A stretch of DNA of 64,000 nucleotides from G963717155 sp963717155 (GCA_963717155.1 OY970326.1:2046001-2110000); one strand, 5' to 3'. Counted from the stretch's first letter, positions 1 to 8,997 are shown. The notes: generated from the letters alone by a model not told the origin. Numbers and translations are program-made.

Positions 1-1
1 A

Positions 2-979
2 GCGGTGGGCATGTATCCGCTCACTCTCACACGGGAGATCGACGGATTCGTCGCCGACCGCCTGCTCGAGGCGCTCTGGCGCGAAGCGCTCGGGCTGGTC
101 GACGACGGGACGGCGACGGTCACCGAGATCGACGATGCCATAAGCTACGGCGCCGGCCTCCGCTGGGCGAGCATGGGCACGTTCCTCACCTACCGGATCG
201 CCGGCGGCGAGGCCGGCATGCGGCACTTCATGGAGCAGTTCGGGCCGGCCCTCAAATGGCCCTGGTCGAGGCTGACCGACGTACCGGAGCTGACGGATCG
301 GCTGCTCGACCGCATCGTCGAGCAGTCGGACGCCCAGGCCGCGGGCCGCTCGGCACGCGAGCTCGAGCGACTGCGCGATGACTGCCTCGTCGCCGTCATC
401 CAGGGACTGCGCGCCAACGACACCGGCGCCGGCGCGGTGCTGTCGGACTGGGAGCGCAGTTTGTTCGCAGCGCGCAACCGTGACGAGGTGCTCGGCGAAG
501 GCGACGTCCCGACGCCCCTTCGGCTGTACGCGACGACCGTCCCACGCGACTGGATCGACTACAACGGACACGTCAACGACAGCCGCTACCTGCTTGCGTT
601 CGGCGAGGCCACCGACGCGCTGCTGCGGGCGGTCGGAGTGGACGAGGCATACGTCGCCGCCGGGGGCAGCTACTACACCGTCGAGACGCACCTCTCACAT
701 CTCGGCGCCGCGTTTGCGGACGACCGTCTGTCGGTCGCGACGCAGGTCGTGGGCGTCGACACCAAGCGGCTGCACCTGTTCCACGTGCTGGAGCGCGCCG
801 GTGAGGATCGGCCTCTCGCAACCGCCGAGCAGATGCTCCTGCACGTCGACGCCACCGCCCAGCGCAGCGCGCCGGCACCACCCGAGATCGCGGCGCGCCT
901 CGCGCGCATCGAATCGGCGCACGCGGCGCTGCCGCGCCCCGAGCGCGCCGGGCGCGCCATCCGATCGGTCGACGCGTAG
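2..979 (+). CDS. Carnitine 3-dehydrogenase / betainyl-CoA thioesterase fusion (C-terminal part)
   Basis: The reading frame is open to the window edge, so the gene is 5' truncated. The first ~150 residues match the all-helical C-terminal domain of 3-hydroxyacyl-CoA dehydrogenase-like enzymes; the NAD-binding Rossmann half lies upstream of the window. From about residue 165 a hot-dog thioesterase domain follows (DWIDYNGHVNDSRYL, then a Y-x-VETH strand). This dehydrogenase-thioesterase fusion is the known layout of L-carnitine dehydrogenase, which makes 3-dehydrocarnitine, joined to the thioesterase acting on betainyl-CoA. The choline sulfatase gene begins 4 nt after the stop, which supports a quaternary-amine operon. 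The function is inferred from domain layout and context. Confidence 0.75.
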   Translation, partial: AVGMYPLTLTREIDGFVADRLLEALWREALGLVDDGTATVTEIDDAISYGAGLRWASMGTFLTYRIAGGEAGMRHFMEQFGPALKWPWSRLTDVPELTDRLLDRIVEQSDAQAAGRSARELERLRDDCLVAVIQGLRANDTGAGAVLSDWERSLFAARNRDEVLGEGDVPTPLRLYATTVPRDWIDYNGHVNDSRYLLAFGEATDALLRAVGVDEAYVAAGGSYYTVETHLSHLGAAFADDRLSVATQVVGVDTKRLHLFHVLERAGEDRPLATAEQMLLHVDATAQRSAPAPPEIAARLARIESAHAALPRPERAGRAIRSVDA

Positions 980-983
980 GCGC

Positions 984-2513
984 ATGCGCGATCAGCGCCC
1001 GAACATCCTGATCGTCGTCGCGGACCAGCTCGCCGCGTCGGCGCTCGGCGCGTACGGAAACCGCGTGACGCGCGCTCCGACGCTGGACCGTCTCGCATCC
1101 GAAGGCGTCGTGTTCGAGCAGGCCTACTGCGCCTCCCCTCTCTGCGTGCCGTCGCGTGGCTCGTTGCTGACGAGCATGCTGCCCTCGCGCAGCGGCGCGT
1201 ACGACAACGGGGCTGAGCTCGCCGCGTCGGTGCCGACCTTCGCCCACGCGTTGCGCGTGCTCGGGTACCGCACGGTGCTGGCGGGCAAGATGCACTTCAT
1301 CGGCCCCGACCAGCTGCACGGGTTCGAGGAGCGTGTTACCCCGGACGTCTACCCGGCGGGCCTCGACTGGGTGCCCGACTGGACGCTCGCGCCCGACCAG
1401 CGGCTGCCGTGGTACCACGACATGTCGAGCGTCCGGCGGGCCGGGCCCGTACGCGCGTCGTTGCAACTCGACTACGACGAGGAGGTCGCGTTCCGCGCGC
1501 GGCGGGCGATCATCGACAGCGCCCGCGCAGGCGCCCGCCAACCGCTGTTGCTCGTCGCGTCCTTCACGCATCCCCACGATCCGTACGAGGTCCCGCGGCG
1601 CCTGTGGGAGAGCTACGCCGATGTCGAGATCGAACCACCGGCAGTCCCACCGCTACCGCTCGCCGAGCAGGACCCCCACAGCCGGCGGCTCCTCGCGATG
1701 TTCGAGCACGACCGCTTCCCCGCAGACGCCGAGCGCACGCGCGCCGCCAGGCGGGCCTACGCGGCTGCGATCAGCCTCGTCGACGAGCACGTCGCATCGC
1801 TGCTCGCAACCCTCGAGGAAGTGGGGATGGCCGACGACACGATGGTCGTCGTCTGCTCGGACCACGGCGACATGCTCGGAGAGCGAGGGCTCTGGTACAA
1901 GATGTCCTTCTTCGACGGGTCGGCGCGCGTCCCGCTCGTCGTGCACCATCCCGGCCGCGTCGGGCCCGGGCGCGTGAGCCGGCCGGTCTCGCTTCTCGAC
2001 GTGGGCCCCACACTCGTCGAGCTCGCGGGCGGCCGGCCGGACCCGGCCGCGATCGACGGCCAGAGCCTGACCGGGCTCCTGCGGGGCGGCGGCGAGCAGC
2101 CGCCGCAGCCGGTGCTCGGCGAGTATCTCGCCGAGGGGGTTAGCAGTCCGCAGGTGATGGTCAGAGATGCCGCGTACAAGCTGATTCGCTGCCCGGGCGA
2201 CCCCGATCTGCTGTACGACCTGGAGCACGACCCGCACGAGCTCGACAACCTCGCGCGGGACCCGCGCGGCGCCGCGGCACTCGCGCGACTCGGCGCGATC
2301 GCCGACGAGCGCTGGGACCTCGTGGAGCTCCGCGACCGCGTGCTCGCCAGTCAGCGGAGCCGACGTCTCGTCGTGCAAGCACTCGCGACGGGCCGCATCA
2401 CACGTTGGGATCACCTCGCGACGGACGACGCGTCGGACCGGTACATCGGCACCGGCCGCGACTTCTGGAGCGCGCTCGAACAGGCCCGGCTCGCGCACGA
2501 GGACTCCCCGTGA
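984..2513 (+). CDS. betC: Choline sulfatase (type I sulfatase)
   Basis: The 509-residue alkaline-phosphatase-fold sulfatase starts at ATG 984, giving NILIVVADQ with metal-binding Asp14. The sulfatase signature C54-V-P56-S-R58 places Cys54 as the formylglycine precursor. The following residues (LLTSMLPSRSGAYDNGAE) are typical of choline sulfatases rather than aryl sulfatases, and a second metal site (VVCSDHGDMLGE) lies near residue 292. The enzyme would release choline and sulfate from choline-O-sulfate in the cytoplasm. It sits 4 nt behind the carnitine dehydrogenase fusion. An in-frame open stretch runs further upstream inside that gene, but homology begins at this ATG. A different small sulfate ester cannot be excluded. 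Confidence 0.8.
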   Translation: MRDQRPNILIVVADQLAASALGAYGNRVTRAPTLDRLASEGVVFEQAYCASPLCVPSRGSLLTSMLPSRSGAYDNGAELAASVPTFAHALRVLGYRTVLAGKMHFIGPDQLHGFEERVTPDVYPAGLDWVPDWTLAPDQRLPWYHDMSSVRRAGPVRASLQLDYDEEVAFRARRAIIDSARAGARQPLLLVASFTHPHDPYEVPRRLWESYADVEIEPPAVPPLPLAEQDPHSRRLLAMFEHDRFPADAERTRAARRAYAAAISLVDEHVASLLATLEEVGMADDTMVVVCSDHGDMLGERGLWYKMSFFDGSARVPLVVHHPGRVGPGRVSRPVSLLDVGPTLVELAGGRPDPAAIDGQSLTGLLRGGGEQPPQPVLGEYLAEGVSSPQVMVRDAAYKLIRCPGDPDLLYDLEHDPHELDNLARDPRGAAALARLGAIADERWDLVELRDRVLASQRSRRLVVQALATGRITRWDHLATDDASDRYIGTGRDFWSALEQARLAHEDSP

Positions 2514-2579
2514 ACGTCAGCTCTCGATGAGTCCGGAGCACTTTTCTCGCTACGAGCGATATTCGTGGTCGAGGGTGTC

Positions 2580-2609
2580 TTGACGGGGCCGGGCCGCGGT
2601 CGATAGCGT
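2580..2609 (+). promoter_or_regulatory. Sigma-70-type promoter upstream of a structured leader
   Basis: TTGACG (2580-2585) is followed after 18 nt by TAGCGT (2604-2609). Transcription would start near 2616, exactly where the 9-bp closing stem of the leader structure begins. The nearest downstream gene starts at 2781, leaving a leader of about 165 nt. Confidence 0.45.
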
Positions 2610-2615
2610 TGGCAA

Positions 2616-2723
2616 CGCACCGAGCACGGGGACACCGGAAAGAGAAGGTGGCCAGGCGTACGGGAGCCGCAAGGCGACGGTACGTGAGGCGCCGGATCCG
2701 AAGGTGGAGACCGACTCGGTGCG
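2616..2723 (+). ncRNA. Candidate structured leader RNA or small RNA
   Basis: CGCACCGAG (2616-2624) pairs perfectly with CTCGGTGCG (2715-2723), closing a ~108-nt domain. Inside it, GG-A-CACC (2630-2636) pairs with GGTG-G-CC (2647-2653). A second arm CGTAC (2657-2661)/GTACG (2680-2684) encloses a GGGA/GACG internal loop and GCC-GCAA-GGC (2666-2675), a GNRA-capped stem. The closing stem is followed by CTTTCGTTTTC, a T-rich stretch that could end transcription or act as a switch. I do not recognise a riboswitch or sRNA family. Pairing was found by eye only and has no covariation support. Confidence 0.35.
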
Positions 2724-2780
2724 CTTTCGTTTTCGGATGAGCGCAGCCGGTTCGTCCGGGGCCGTCAGTACCGTGGCTGT

Positions 2781-3113
2781 GTGGCCGAGCCCCGTCCGAA
2801 GCTGGCAACCGACGCAGAGGTCGACGTCGCGCACGCGCTCGATCGCGCGCTCGTCGCGTGGAGCTACGAGCCGACGCGGTTCGTGATCTCGCGGCACCCC
2901 GATGGCCGGGAACGCGAGGCCTGCGCACCCGATTTCTACCTCCCCGAGCTCGACCGCTACCTCGAGGTCTCGAGCGGGAGCCCGCGGAGGTTGAACCGCA
3001 AGCGGGCGAAGCTCAGACGGCTGTTCGAGAGCCATCCGGGCGTACGCGTAGAGCTGCTCGGTGCCAGCGAGGTCGGCCGGCTCACGTCCGATCCCACGGG
3101 CTACCTGGGCTAG
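2781..3113 (+). CDS. Small nuclease-fold-like protein of unknown function
   Basis: This 110-residue protein (GTG start) has no signal or membrane segment. The core, EACAPDFYLPELDRYLEVSS followed by a basic helix (KRAKLRRLFESHPGV), resembles the PD-(D/E)xK-like domain that I recall fused to hypoxanthine phosphoribosyltransferases in related actinobacteria. Here it stands alone, and the usual lysine after the acidic strand residue is replaced by serine, so catalysis is doubtful. It is preceded by a promoter and a structured ~165-nt leader and ends 4 nt into the convergent EamA gene. No function can be assigned. Confidence 0.5.
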   Translation: MAEPRPKLATDAEVDVAHALDRALVAWSYEPTRFVISRHPDGREREACAPDFYLPELDRYLEVSSGSPRRLNRKRAKLRRLFESHPGVRVELLGASEVGRLTSDPTGYLG

Positions 3114-4003
3114 GCAACCGGCGCGGGAGCGACCTGCGGCTTGGGGCTGCGCTCGGTCACGATGTTGGTGACCACGGCGGTCAGGACGAGCGCTCCGCCG
3201 ATCACCGACGCGAGCGGCGGCACCTCGCCGAAAGCCAGCCAGACCCACAGCGGCGCAAGCGGCGTGTCGAGCGCGCTGATCAGCGCACTCCGCGCCGCGT
3301 GCAGATGACGAGCGCCCTTCGCGTAGAGGATCAGCCCGAGCCCGAAGCTCGTCACGCCGAACAGCGCGAGCTGGAACAGGTCGGTGCGCGATACCGCGAG
3401 GCTGCTGGTGAACGGCAGCGCGATCAGTATGCCGACCCACGCAGACGCGGCCGCCACCGCGGTCATCGAGCGGTCGCGGTGGCGCCGCGCGATGATCGTG
3501 AAGATCGCGACGCCGAGCGTCATCCCGACCGCAAGGAGGTCGCCGACGAGACCGGTCGTGGTCGGCGTCCCCCCGACGGTGATCGCCACGCCGATCAGCG
3601 CGACAACACCCGTCAGGAGCGTTCGCCGTGTCGCCCGGTCCCGGTACAGGACAAACGCGAGGGCCGCGGCCACGAACGGCGCCGTCGCGTAGATGACGAC
3701 GACGTTCACGACCGACGTGTGGCGCAGCGCCGCCAGGTAGCAGACCATGCTGACCCCGTTGACGATGGCCGCGAACCAGCCGATCCGCCCGAGACCGCGG
3801 AAGGCGCCGACGGTCGCGCCTCGCTCCGTCCAGATCACGAACCCGAGCATGAAGAGGCCGCCGAAGACGTTGCGCCAGATGAGCAGCGGGAACAGCGGGA
3901 CGTCGATCAGGCGTGTGAAGTAGCCGGCGGTGCTCCACGCCACGGCGGCGCTGGCGACGAGGGCAACGCCCACGCGCTGGTCGTGCGCGTCGGTTGGCGT
4001 CAT
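3110..4003 (-). CDS. EamA-family (DMT) transporter
   Basis: The 297-residue protein has about ten hydrophobic segments in two repeated five-helix blocks, the normal size and layout of drug/metabolite superfamily permeases (VAWSTAGYFTRL in the first half, a conserved Ser-Ala-Leu stretch in the second). It probably exports or imports a small metabolite across the cytoplasmic membrane; the substrate is unknown. Its ATG overlaps the stop of the upstream ArsR-type regulator by 4 nt (ATGA), so the two are translated from one message, and the regulator is the likely controller. Confidence 0.8.
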   Translation of the reverse strand: MTPTDAHDQRVGVALVASAAVAWSTAGYFTRLIDVPLFPLLIWRNVFGGLFMLGFVIWTERGATVGAFRGLGRIGWFAAIVNGVSMVCYLAALRHTSVVNVVVIYATAPFVAAALAFVLYRDRATRRTLLTGVVALIGVAITVGGTPTTTGLVGDLLAVGMTLGVAIFTIIARRHRDRSMTAVAAASAWVGILIALPFTSSLAVSRTDLFQLALFGVTSFGLGLILYAKGARHLHAARSALISALDTPLAPLWVWLAFGEVPPLASVIGGALVLTAVVTNIVTERSPKPQVAPAPVA

Positions 4004-4701
4004 GCGGCGGAGCCGACGGTCACGCCGAGCCGAGCGAGCAGCTCACGGCCGGCCGGTCGGAGGCGGACGGCCCTCCCCGCGGCGAGGCGCTCGATGCCCC
4101 CACCTGTCTCGAGCGACCGCAGCAGGGCGGCGCCCAGCCCTCCGGCGAGGTGTGGACGGCGCTCGCTCCAGTCGAGGCAGGCGAGCGATGTCGGACGCTT
4201 CGCGCGCTCGAGGGCCGAGACGTCGATGTCGACGGTCCGGAGCACCTGCTCGCCGCGCCCGGTCGGCGCGAAGCTCTGCTCGGCCGGAAGCACTACCCCC
4301 GCACGCACGAGACCTTCGGCCACAGCGACGCCGAGGCCTCCCGCGAGGTGGTCGTAGCATGTGCGCGCCTCGCGCAACGCCGCGGTTCGCGAGATCTCGC
4401 GGAGACCCGTCGGGGCGCGGAGCGGCGCGAGCGTCGACAGGCTCTCGAGGGCCGCGGCGATCTCGTCGCTCGCGATCCGGTAGCGGCGGTGCCGACCGTC
4501 GCGAATGCTCGACACCAGGCCTCCGCGCGCAAGTGCCTGCAGATGCTCGCTGGCCGTCGACTGGGAGATGCCCGCGATGCCGGCGAGCTCGGCGACCGAC
4601 CATGCGCGTCCGTCGAAGAGCGCGTCGAGCATCGCGGCGCGTCCCGGGGCAGCCAGCAGACGGCCGAGGGTTGCGATGTCCGCGTTCTCGCTCTCGCTCA
4701 C
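4000..4701 (-). CDS. ArsR-type winged-helix regulator
   Basis: I chose the GTG at 4701, which gives 233 residues beginning MSESENADIATLGRLL and fits just inside the 23-bp gap to the divergent hydrolase gene. Residues ~10-85 form a winged helix (ELAGIAGISQSTASEHLQAL, then RDGRHRRYRI). The C-terminal ~140 residues look like a ligand or dimer domain found in longer ArsR-like proteins and lack an obvious metal-binding cysteine pair. It heads an operon with the EamA transporter and is divergent from the CocE-type hydrolase, so it may control both. Confidence 0.72.
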   Translation of the reverse strand: MSESENADIATLGRLLAAPGRAAMLDALFDGRAWSVAELAGIAGISQSTASEHLQALARGGLVSSIRDGRHRRYRIASDEIAAALESLSTLAPLRAPTGLREISRTAALREARTCYDHLAGGLGVAVAEGLVRAGVVLPAEQSFAPTGRGEQVLRTVDIDVSALERAKRPTSLACLDWSERRPHLAGGLGAALLRSLETGGGIERLAAGRAVRLRPAGRELLARLGVTVGSAA

Positions 4702-4724
4702 GTGCCCGACTCTAGAGGAGCGAC

Positions 4725-6815
4725 GTGTCGGTCCCGGCCGAGGTGTTGGCCCGTGACGCGGCGGGGCTCGCTCGCGTGCTAGAAGACCCCGTGCCCCAGC
4801 CCGCCGAACGTGCGCTGCGCGCCGTGCAGCGCATCGACCACGTCTGGATCCCGGCCCGCGACGGCGCGCGGCTCGCTGCGCGGCTGTGGCTTCCGGAGGA
4901 CTGCGAGTCGGATCCCGTGCCCGCGATCCTCGAGTACATCCCGTACCGGAAGAACGATGCGACTGCGCCGCGTGACACGGAGACGCACCCGTACCTCGCC
5001 GCGCGCGGATTCGCATGCGCGCGCGTCGACCTGCGCGGCTCGGGTGACTCGGAGGGCGTGCTCGAGGGCGAGTACCTGCAGCAGGAGCTCGACGACGGCG
5101 TCGACGTGATCGCCTGGCTCGCCAGCCAGCCGTGGTGCACTGGACGCGTGGGCATGATCGGCAAGTCATGGGGCGGGTTCAACGGGTTGCAGCTCGCCGC
5201 CTTGCGGCCACCGGCACTCGGGTGCGTCGTCAGCGTGTGCTCGACCGACGACCGCTACGCGGATGACATCCACTACACGGGCGGATGTGTCTTCGCCGCG
5301 GCCTCGCTCTCGTGGGCGACGACGATGCTCGCCTACACGGCTCGACCGCCCGATCCCGAGACGATCGGTGCGGCCTGGCGCGAGCGCTGGCTGGAGCGGC
5401 TCGACGCCTGCCGCCCGTTCGCGCACGAGTGGCTGGCCCACCAGAGGCGCGACGCGTTCTGGCGTCACGGCTCGGTCGGCGACGACCCCGGCGCGATCCA
5501 GTGCCACGTCGAGATGGTCGGAGGGCTCGCCGATCCCTACCGCGGCGCCGTGCTGCGGATGCTGGCGGCGGTGCCGGACCGCGTCCGAGGACTGCTCGGG
5601 CCCTGGGCCCACGTCTACCCGCATGTCGGGGCGCCGGGCCCCGCGATCGGATTCCTGCAGCGCTGCGTGAGCGTGTTCGACCGGCACCTGCGAGACGGCG
5701 ACGGGGACAGCGATCGTGAGCCGGCGTTGCGCGCCTTCATGCCGGAACGCGTCGAGCCCGGCTCCGAGCCCGACGTGCGACCGGGACGCTGGGTGGCCGA
5801 GGCTACCTGGCCGCCCACCGACCGTCCTCCGTGGCGGCTCTGGCTCGGCCCGGGAGCGCTGCAGGACGAGGTCGGCGCCGAGCACGAGCTGGCGCTCGAC
5901 GGCACGCTCGCGCACGGCGCCGACGGTGCGACGTGGCTCGCCTGGGGGGGCCGCGCCGACTGGGCCGGCGACCAGCGCGCCGAGGACGGGCGCTGCCTCG
6001 TCTTCGACTCGCAACCGCTGGCCGCGCGCACCGAGATCCTCGGCGTCCCCGAGCTCGTGATCACCGTCGTTCCGAGCAACCCGACGGGCCAGCTCGTCGC
6101 ACGTCTCTGCGACGTCGCGCCGGGCGGCTCATCGGCGCTCGTCACACTCGGCGTCCTCAACCTGACCCACCACGCCGGCCACGCCGAGCCTCGCGCGCTC
6201 GTCCCCGGCGAGCCCGTCGAGATCCGCGTCCCGCTGACGGCGATCGCGCACGCGTTCCCGGCCGGACACCGCATCCGGCTCGCGCTGGCCCCCTGCTACT
6301 GGCCGTGGGTGTGGCCGAGCCCGGGCGGCCTCGATCTCCACATCCGCTGCGGTGAAGGCGCGTTGCTCGCACTGCCGGTGCGGGCGCCACGCCCGGAGGA
6401 TGCGGCTCTCCCGCCGATGCCCCCGCCGGAGGCCGCACCGCCGCTCCCGGTCGAGCAGCTTGCTCCGGTCGAGATACGCCGGAGCTCGCGCCGGGAGGCC
6501 GGAACGGGCCGCCTCGAGAGCACTGTCGACATGAGCTACTTCGGCGGCTTCCGGCTGCCGGACGGCCTCGAGTACAGCGAGCGCGGCAGCGACCGCTTCG
6601 CCGCGCTCGAGCACGATCCGCTGTCGAGCGAGGCAGCGTCGCAGTGGGAGATCTCCGTCGGGCGCGGCGACTGGCGGACTCGCGTCGACGCCCGCTCCAC
6701 GATGCGTGCGGACGCCGGCTCGTTCCATCTGACCGCCGAGCTGCGGGCCTGGGAAGGGGACGACCTGGTGCACGAGGGTCGGTTCGAGACGACGATCCCG
6801 CGCGACCTCGTCTGA
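4725..6815 (+). CDS. CocE/NonD-family (S15-like) hydrolase
   Basis: The 696-residue protein has an alpha/beta hydrolase domain (residues ~40-330) with nucleophile Ser148 in GKSWGGFNG and an oxyanion-region Tyr in EYIPYRKND. A C-terminal jelly-roll domain of the X-Pro dipeptidyl-peptidase type follows. Such enzymes cleave esters, amides or peptides; the substrate is not predictable. There is no signal peptide, so it should be cytoplasmic. GAGGAG lies just before the GTG start. The last ~150 residues extend beyond a typical CocE. The regulator gene diverges 23 bp upstream. Confidence 0.75.
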   Translation: MSVPAEVLARDAAGLARVLEDPVPQPAERALRAVQRIDHVWIPARDGARLAARLWLPEDCESDPVPAILEYIPYRKNDATAPRDTETHPYLAARGFACARVDLRGSGDSEGVLEGEYLQQELDDGVDVIAWLASQPWCTGRVGMIGKSWGGFNGLQLAALRPPALGCVVSVCSTDDRYADDIHYTGGCVFAAASLSWATTMLAYTARPPDPETIGAAWRERWLERLDACRPFAHEWLAHQRRDAFWRHGSVGDDPGAIQCHVEMVGGLADPYRGAVLRMLAAVPDRVRGLLGPWAHVYPHVGAPGPAIGFLQRCVSVFDRHLRDGDGDSDREPALRAFMPERVEPGSEPDVRPGRWVAEATWPPTDRPPWRLWLGPGALQDEVGAEHELALDGTLAHGADGATWLAWGGRADWAGDQRAEDGRCLVFDSQPLAARTEILGVPELVITVVPSNPTGQLVARLCDVAPGGSSALVTLGVLNLTHHAGHAEPRALVPGEPVEIRVPLTAIAHAFPAGHRIRLALAPCYWPWVWPSPGGLDLHIRCGEGALLALPVRAPRPEDAALPPMPPPEAAPPLPVEQLAPVEIRRSSRREAGTGRLESTVDMSYFGGFRLPDGLEYSERGSDRFAALEHDPLSSEAASQWEISVGRGDWRTRVDARSTMRADAGSFHLTAELRAWEGDDLVHEGRFETTIPRDLV

Positions 6816-6822
6816 GCGCGGC

Positions 6823-8094
6823 CTAGCTCGCTCCCGGCGCGAACATCGGAACCTGCTCGACCTGGTCGCCCTCGGGAATCCTGTCGACGCCGAGCATCCG
6901 GTCGATCACCAGGTTCTGAAAGCGGTGTACCGACTCCTCGAACCGGTAGCACATGCGTCCGCCCGTATAGGACGTGTTGGCCATCCCTCGCTGGACGACC
7001 TCGACGATGTCGACGTCCTCGCGGTTGACGCTGTCCCAGAACTGCATGAGCTCGCCGATCGCAGCCTCGCTCCCCGCGTCGTCGCGGGACTCGGGGTTCG
7101 TGAGCAGGAACGTCTGCTCGGAGGTGTGACCCGCACGCGTCGGGTGCATGATCATCATGAAGACGTGGTTCGGCAACACGCTGAGCGCCACGTTCGGGAA
7201 CAGCACCACGAAGCGTGCACTGACGGCGTCGACGTCGTTCAGCCCGGAGATCGCCGGTAGGCCCTGCCAGCCACCCTCATCGGCGTTGCTCGCGATCGGC
7301 GTCGTGCAGAACCCGACGTAGGTGCCCGGTCCCTGCCAACGGTAGTGCGCGTTCATCGGCGAGACCTTGACGAGGCCCGGATGCACCCACGGGAGGTGGT
7401 AGTACTCCATGAAGTTCTCGGCGACGAGCTTCCAGTTCGCCTCGATCTCGTACGTCGCCGTGCGTGAGACCTGCCACCCGTCCATACGGTACCCGGCGAG
7501 GCGCCGCCTCAGGTCGCCGACCAGGTCGTCGAGCGGCCGCGCCGCAGGGTCGAGGCAGACGAGAACGAGCGGTCCGAAGCTGTCCACGCGCACGGGATGG
7601 AGCCCGAAGTCGGCCTTGTCGAATGCCTTGACATCGGACATGTCGAAGATGCCGCGCTGGTCGAGCGGCACCTGCGAGTCAGGCGTGAACAGCGGTGTGC
7701 CGAGGAGCGCGCCGTCGAGGTCGTACGCCCACGCGTGGTACGGACACTGGAAGAAGCGGGCGACGTGACCCCCGGCCGTGCAGATCTGAGCGCCGCGGTG
7801 CCGGCACACGTTGTCGAACGCACGCAGCTCTCCGGCCTTGTTGCGACACACGATCAGCGAGCGCCCGGCGACCTCGACCACGACGTAGTCACCAGGCTCC
7901 GCGAGCTCGGAGGTCGTCGCGACCCCGACCCAGGATCCCGCGAAGATGCGCTGCTGCTCGAGCTCGTAGAACTCGGCCGACGTGTACGCGTCCGGGATCA
8001 GCGTGGTCGCGAGATCGACCGGGAGCCGGGTCGCGGCGTAGGTCTCGGGAAGATCGAACAGCTCGCGGCCGAGCGGGCGTTGCGGAGCGGTCAC
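6823..8094 (-). CDS. Rieske non-heme iron oxygenase, alpha subunit
   Basis: Residues C97-R-H99 and C117-P-Y-H120 bind the Rieske [2Fe-2S] cluster. N227, E230, H233 and H238 (ENFMEYYHLPWVHP) mark the mononuclear iron site. At 423 residues it has the size of ring-hydroxylating and quaternary-amine oxygenases such as choline monooxygenase, carnitine monooxygenase CntA and glycine betaine demethylase GbcA. The GTG at 8094 follows GGGAGG at good spacing; longer starts would run into the IclR gene. Neighbouring carnitine and choline-sulfate genes favour a betaine-type substrate, but this is inference. No reductase partner is in the window. Confidence 0.82.
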   Translation of the reverse strand: MTAPQRPLGRELFDLPETYAATRLPVDLATTLIPDAYTSAEFYELEQQRIFAGSWVGVATTSELAEPGDYVVVEVAGRSLIVCRNKAGELRAFDNVCRHRGAQICTAGGHVARFFQCPYHAWAYDLDGALLGTPLFTPDSQVPLDQRGIFDMSDVKAFDKADFGLHPVRVDSFGPLVLVCLDPAARPLDDLVGDLRRRLAGYRMDGWQVSRTATYEIEANWKLVAENFMEYYHLPWVHPGLVKVSPMNAHYRWQGPGTYVGFCTTPIASNADEGGWQGLPAISGLNDVDAVSARFVVLFPNVALSVLPNHVFMMIMHPTRAGHTSEQTFLLTNPESRDDAGSEAAIGELMQFWDSVNREDVDIVEVVQRGMANTSYTGGRMCYRFEESVHRFQNLVIDRMLGVDRIPEGDQVEQVPMFAPGAS

Positions 8095-8164
8095 CGGCGC
8101 CCTCCCGTCATCTCCATCACCGCATTGTGCACCCTGGGGTTCACTTCGCGGTGCGTTCGTCGGA

Positions 8165-8938
8165 TCAGGCTCGAACGTGAGAGTGGTCGACGGCCACCTC
8201 GACCGCACGGGCGGCCGCGAGGGCCCGCGGAACGGCAGCCGCGAGCGCCGCGTTGTCGAACCGCATGCTCGGGCCGGTGACGTTCAGCATGCCCGCCACC
8301 CGCTGGCGCACACGGATCCCGGTCGAGACGCTCGCAATTCCCTCCTCGAGCTCGTCGACGATCACCGCGTAGCCGTTCGTGCGAACGTCATCGAGCTCGC
8401 GTCGCAGGACGGCGGCGTCCGTGATCGTCCACTTCGTCAAGCGCTCGAGCGGCTCCGACAGCGTCGACGCCAGCTCGTCGTCGTCCAGGGTCGACAGGAG
8501 CAGCTTGCCGCTCGAGCTGGCATGTAGCGGATACCGACGACCCATCCAGTCGGCGATCTTCAGCAGGTGCGGAGGATCGATCTGCCGCACGACGGCAAGG
8601 GAGCCATCGGGCTCGACGACCGTAAGCGTCACGGTCTCGCGCGTCTCATCGGCCAGCGCCTCGAGCGGGCGCCGCGATGCCTCGATCAACAGCTCACGCA
8701 CGTCGACCGCGCGCGCAAGCCGCTGCAGCTCGATTCCGAGCACGACGCGATCGTGCTCCGGGAAGCGCACGAGCAACCCCTCGCACTCGAGCGTCCGGAT
8801 CAGCCGGAGCGCCGTCGCGCGAGGCAGGCCCGCCGCTCGCGCGAGACCCGAGACGGACGTGCCGCCCGGCGTCAGCGCCGCTGCGCGCAAGATCGCAACG
8901 CCCTTCTGTACGGACTGGTTCAGGCCCGAGCTATCCAT
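8165..8938 (-). CDS. IclR-family transcriptional regulator
   Basis: The 257-residue protein has an N-terminal winged helix (residues ~8-65, LARAAGLPRATALRLIRTLE) and a C-terminal effector domain with the GRRYPLHASSSGKLLLS motif of IclR proteins. I chose ATG 8938, preceded by GAGGG, because homology begins at LNQSVQKGVAIL; an in-frame ATG lies further upstream. It is divergent from the ABC importer operon and just upstream of the Rieske oxygenase, so it probably senses a substrate or intermediate and controls both. A promoter and an inverted repeat lie in the shared intergenic region. Confidence 0.85.
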   Translation of the reverse strand: MDSSGLNQSVQKGVAILRAAALTPGGTSVSGLARAAGLPRATALRLIRTLECEGLLVRFPEHDRVVLGIELQRLARAVDVRELLIEASRRPLEALADETRETVTLTVVEPDGSLAVVRQIDPPHLLKIADWMGRRYPLHASSSGKLLLSTLDDDELASTLSEPLERLTKWTITDAAVLRRELDDVRTNGYAVIVDELEEGIASVSTGIRVRQRVAGMLNVTGPSMRFDNAALAAAVPRALAAARAVEVAVDHSHVRA

Positions 8939-8965
8939 CGCTGAGGGACCCTCGTCGAAGGGGTA

Positions 8966-8995
8966 TTGACCAGGTTGCGATTGCATGCCTATGAT
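8966..8995 (+). promoter_or_regulatory. Promoter of the ABC importer operon
   Basis: TTGACC (8966-8971) and TATGAT (8990-8995) are separated by 18 bp, a good sigma-70-type match. The predicted start near 9002 leaves a ~60-nt leader before the binding-protein ATG at 9063. Confidence 0.6.
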
Positions 8996-8997
8996 CG

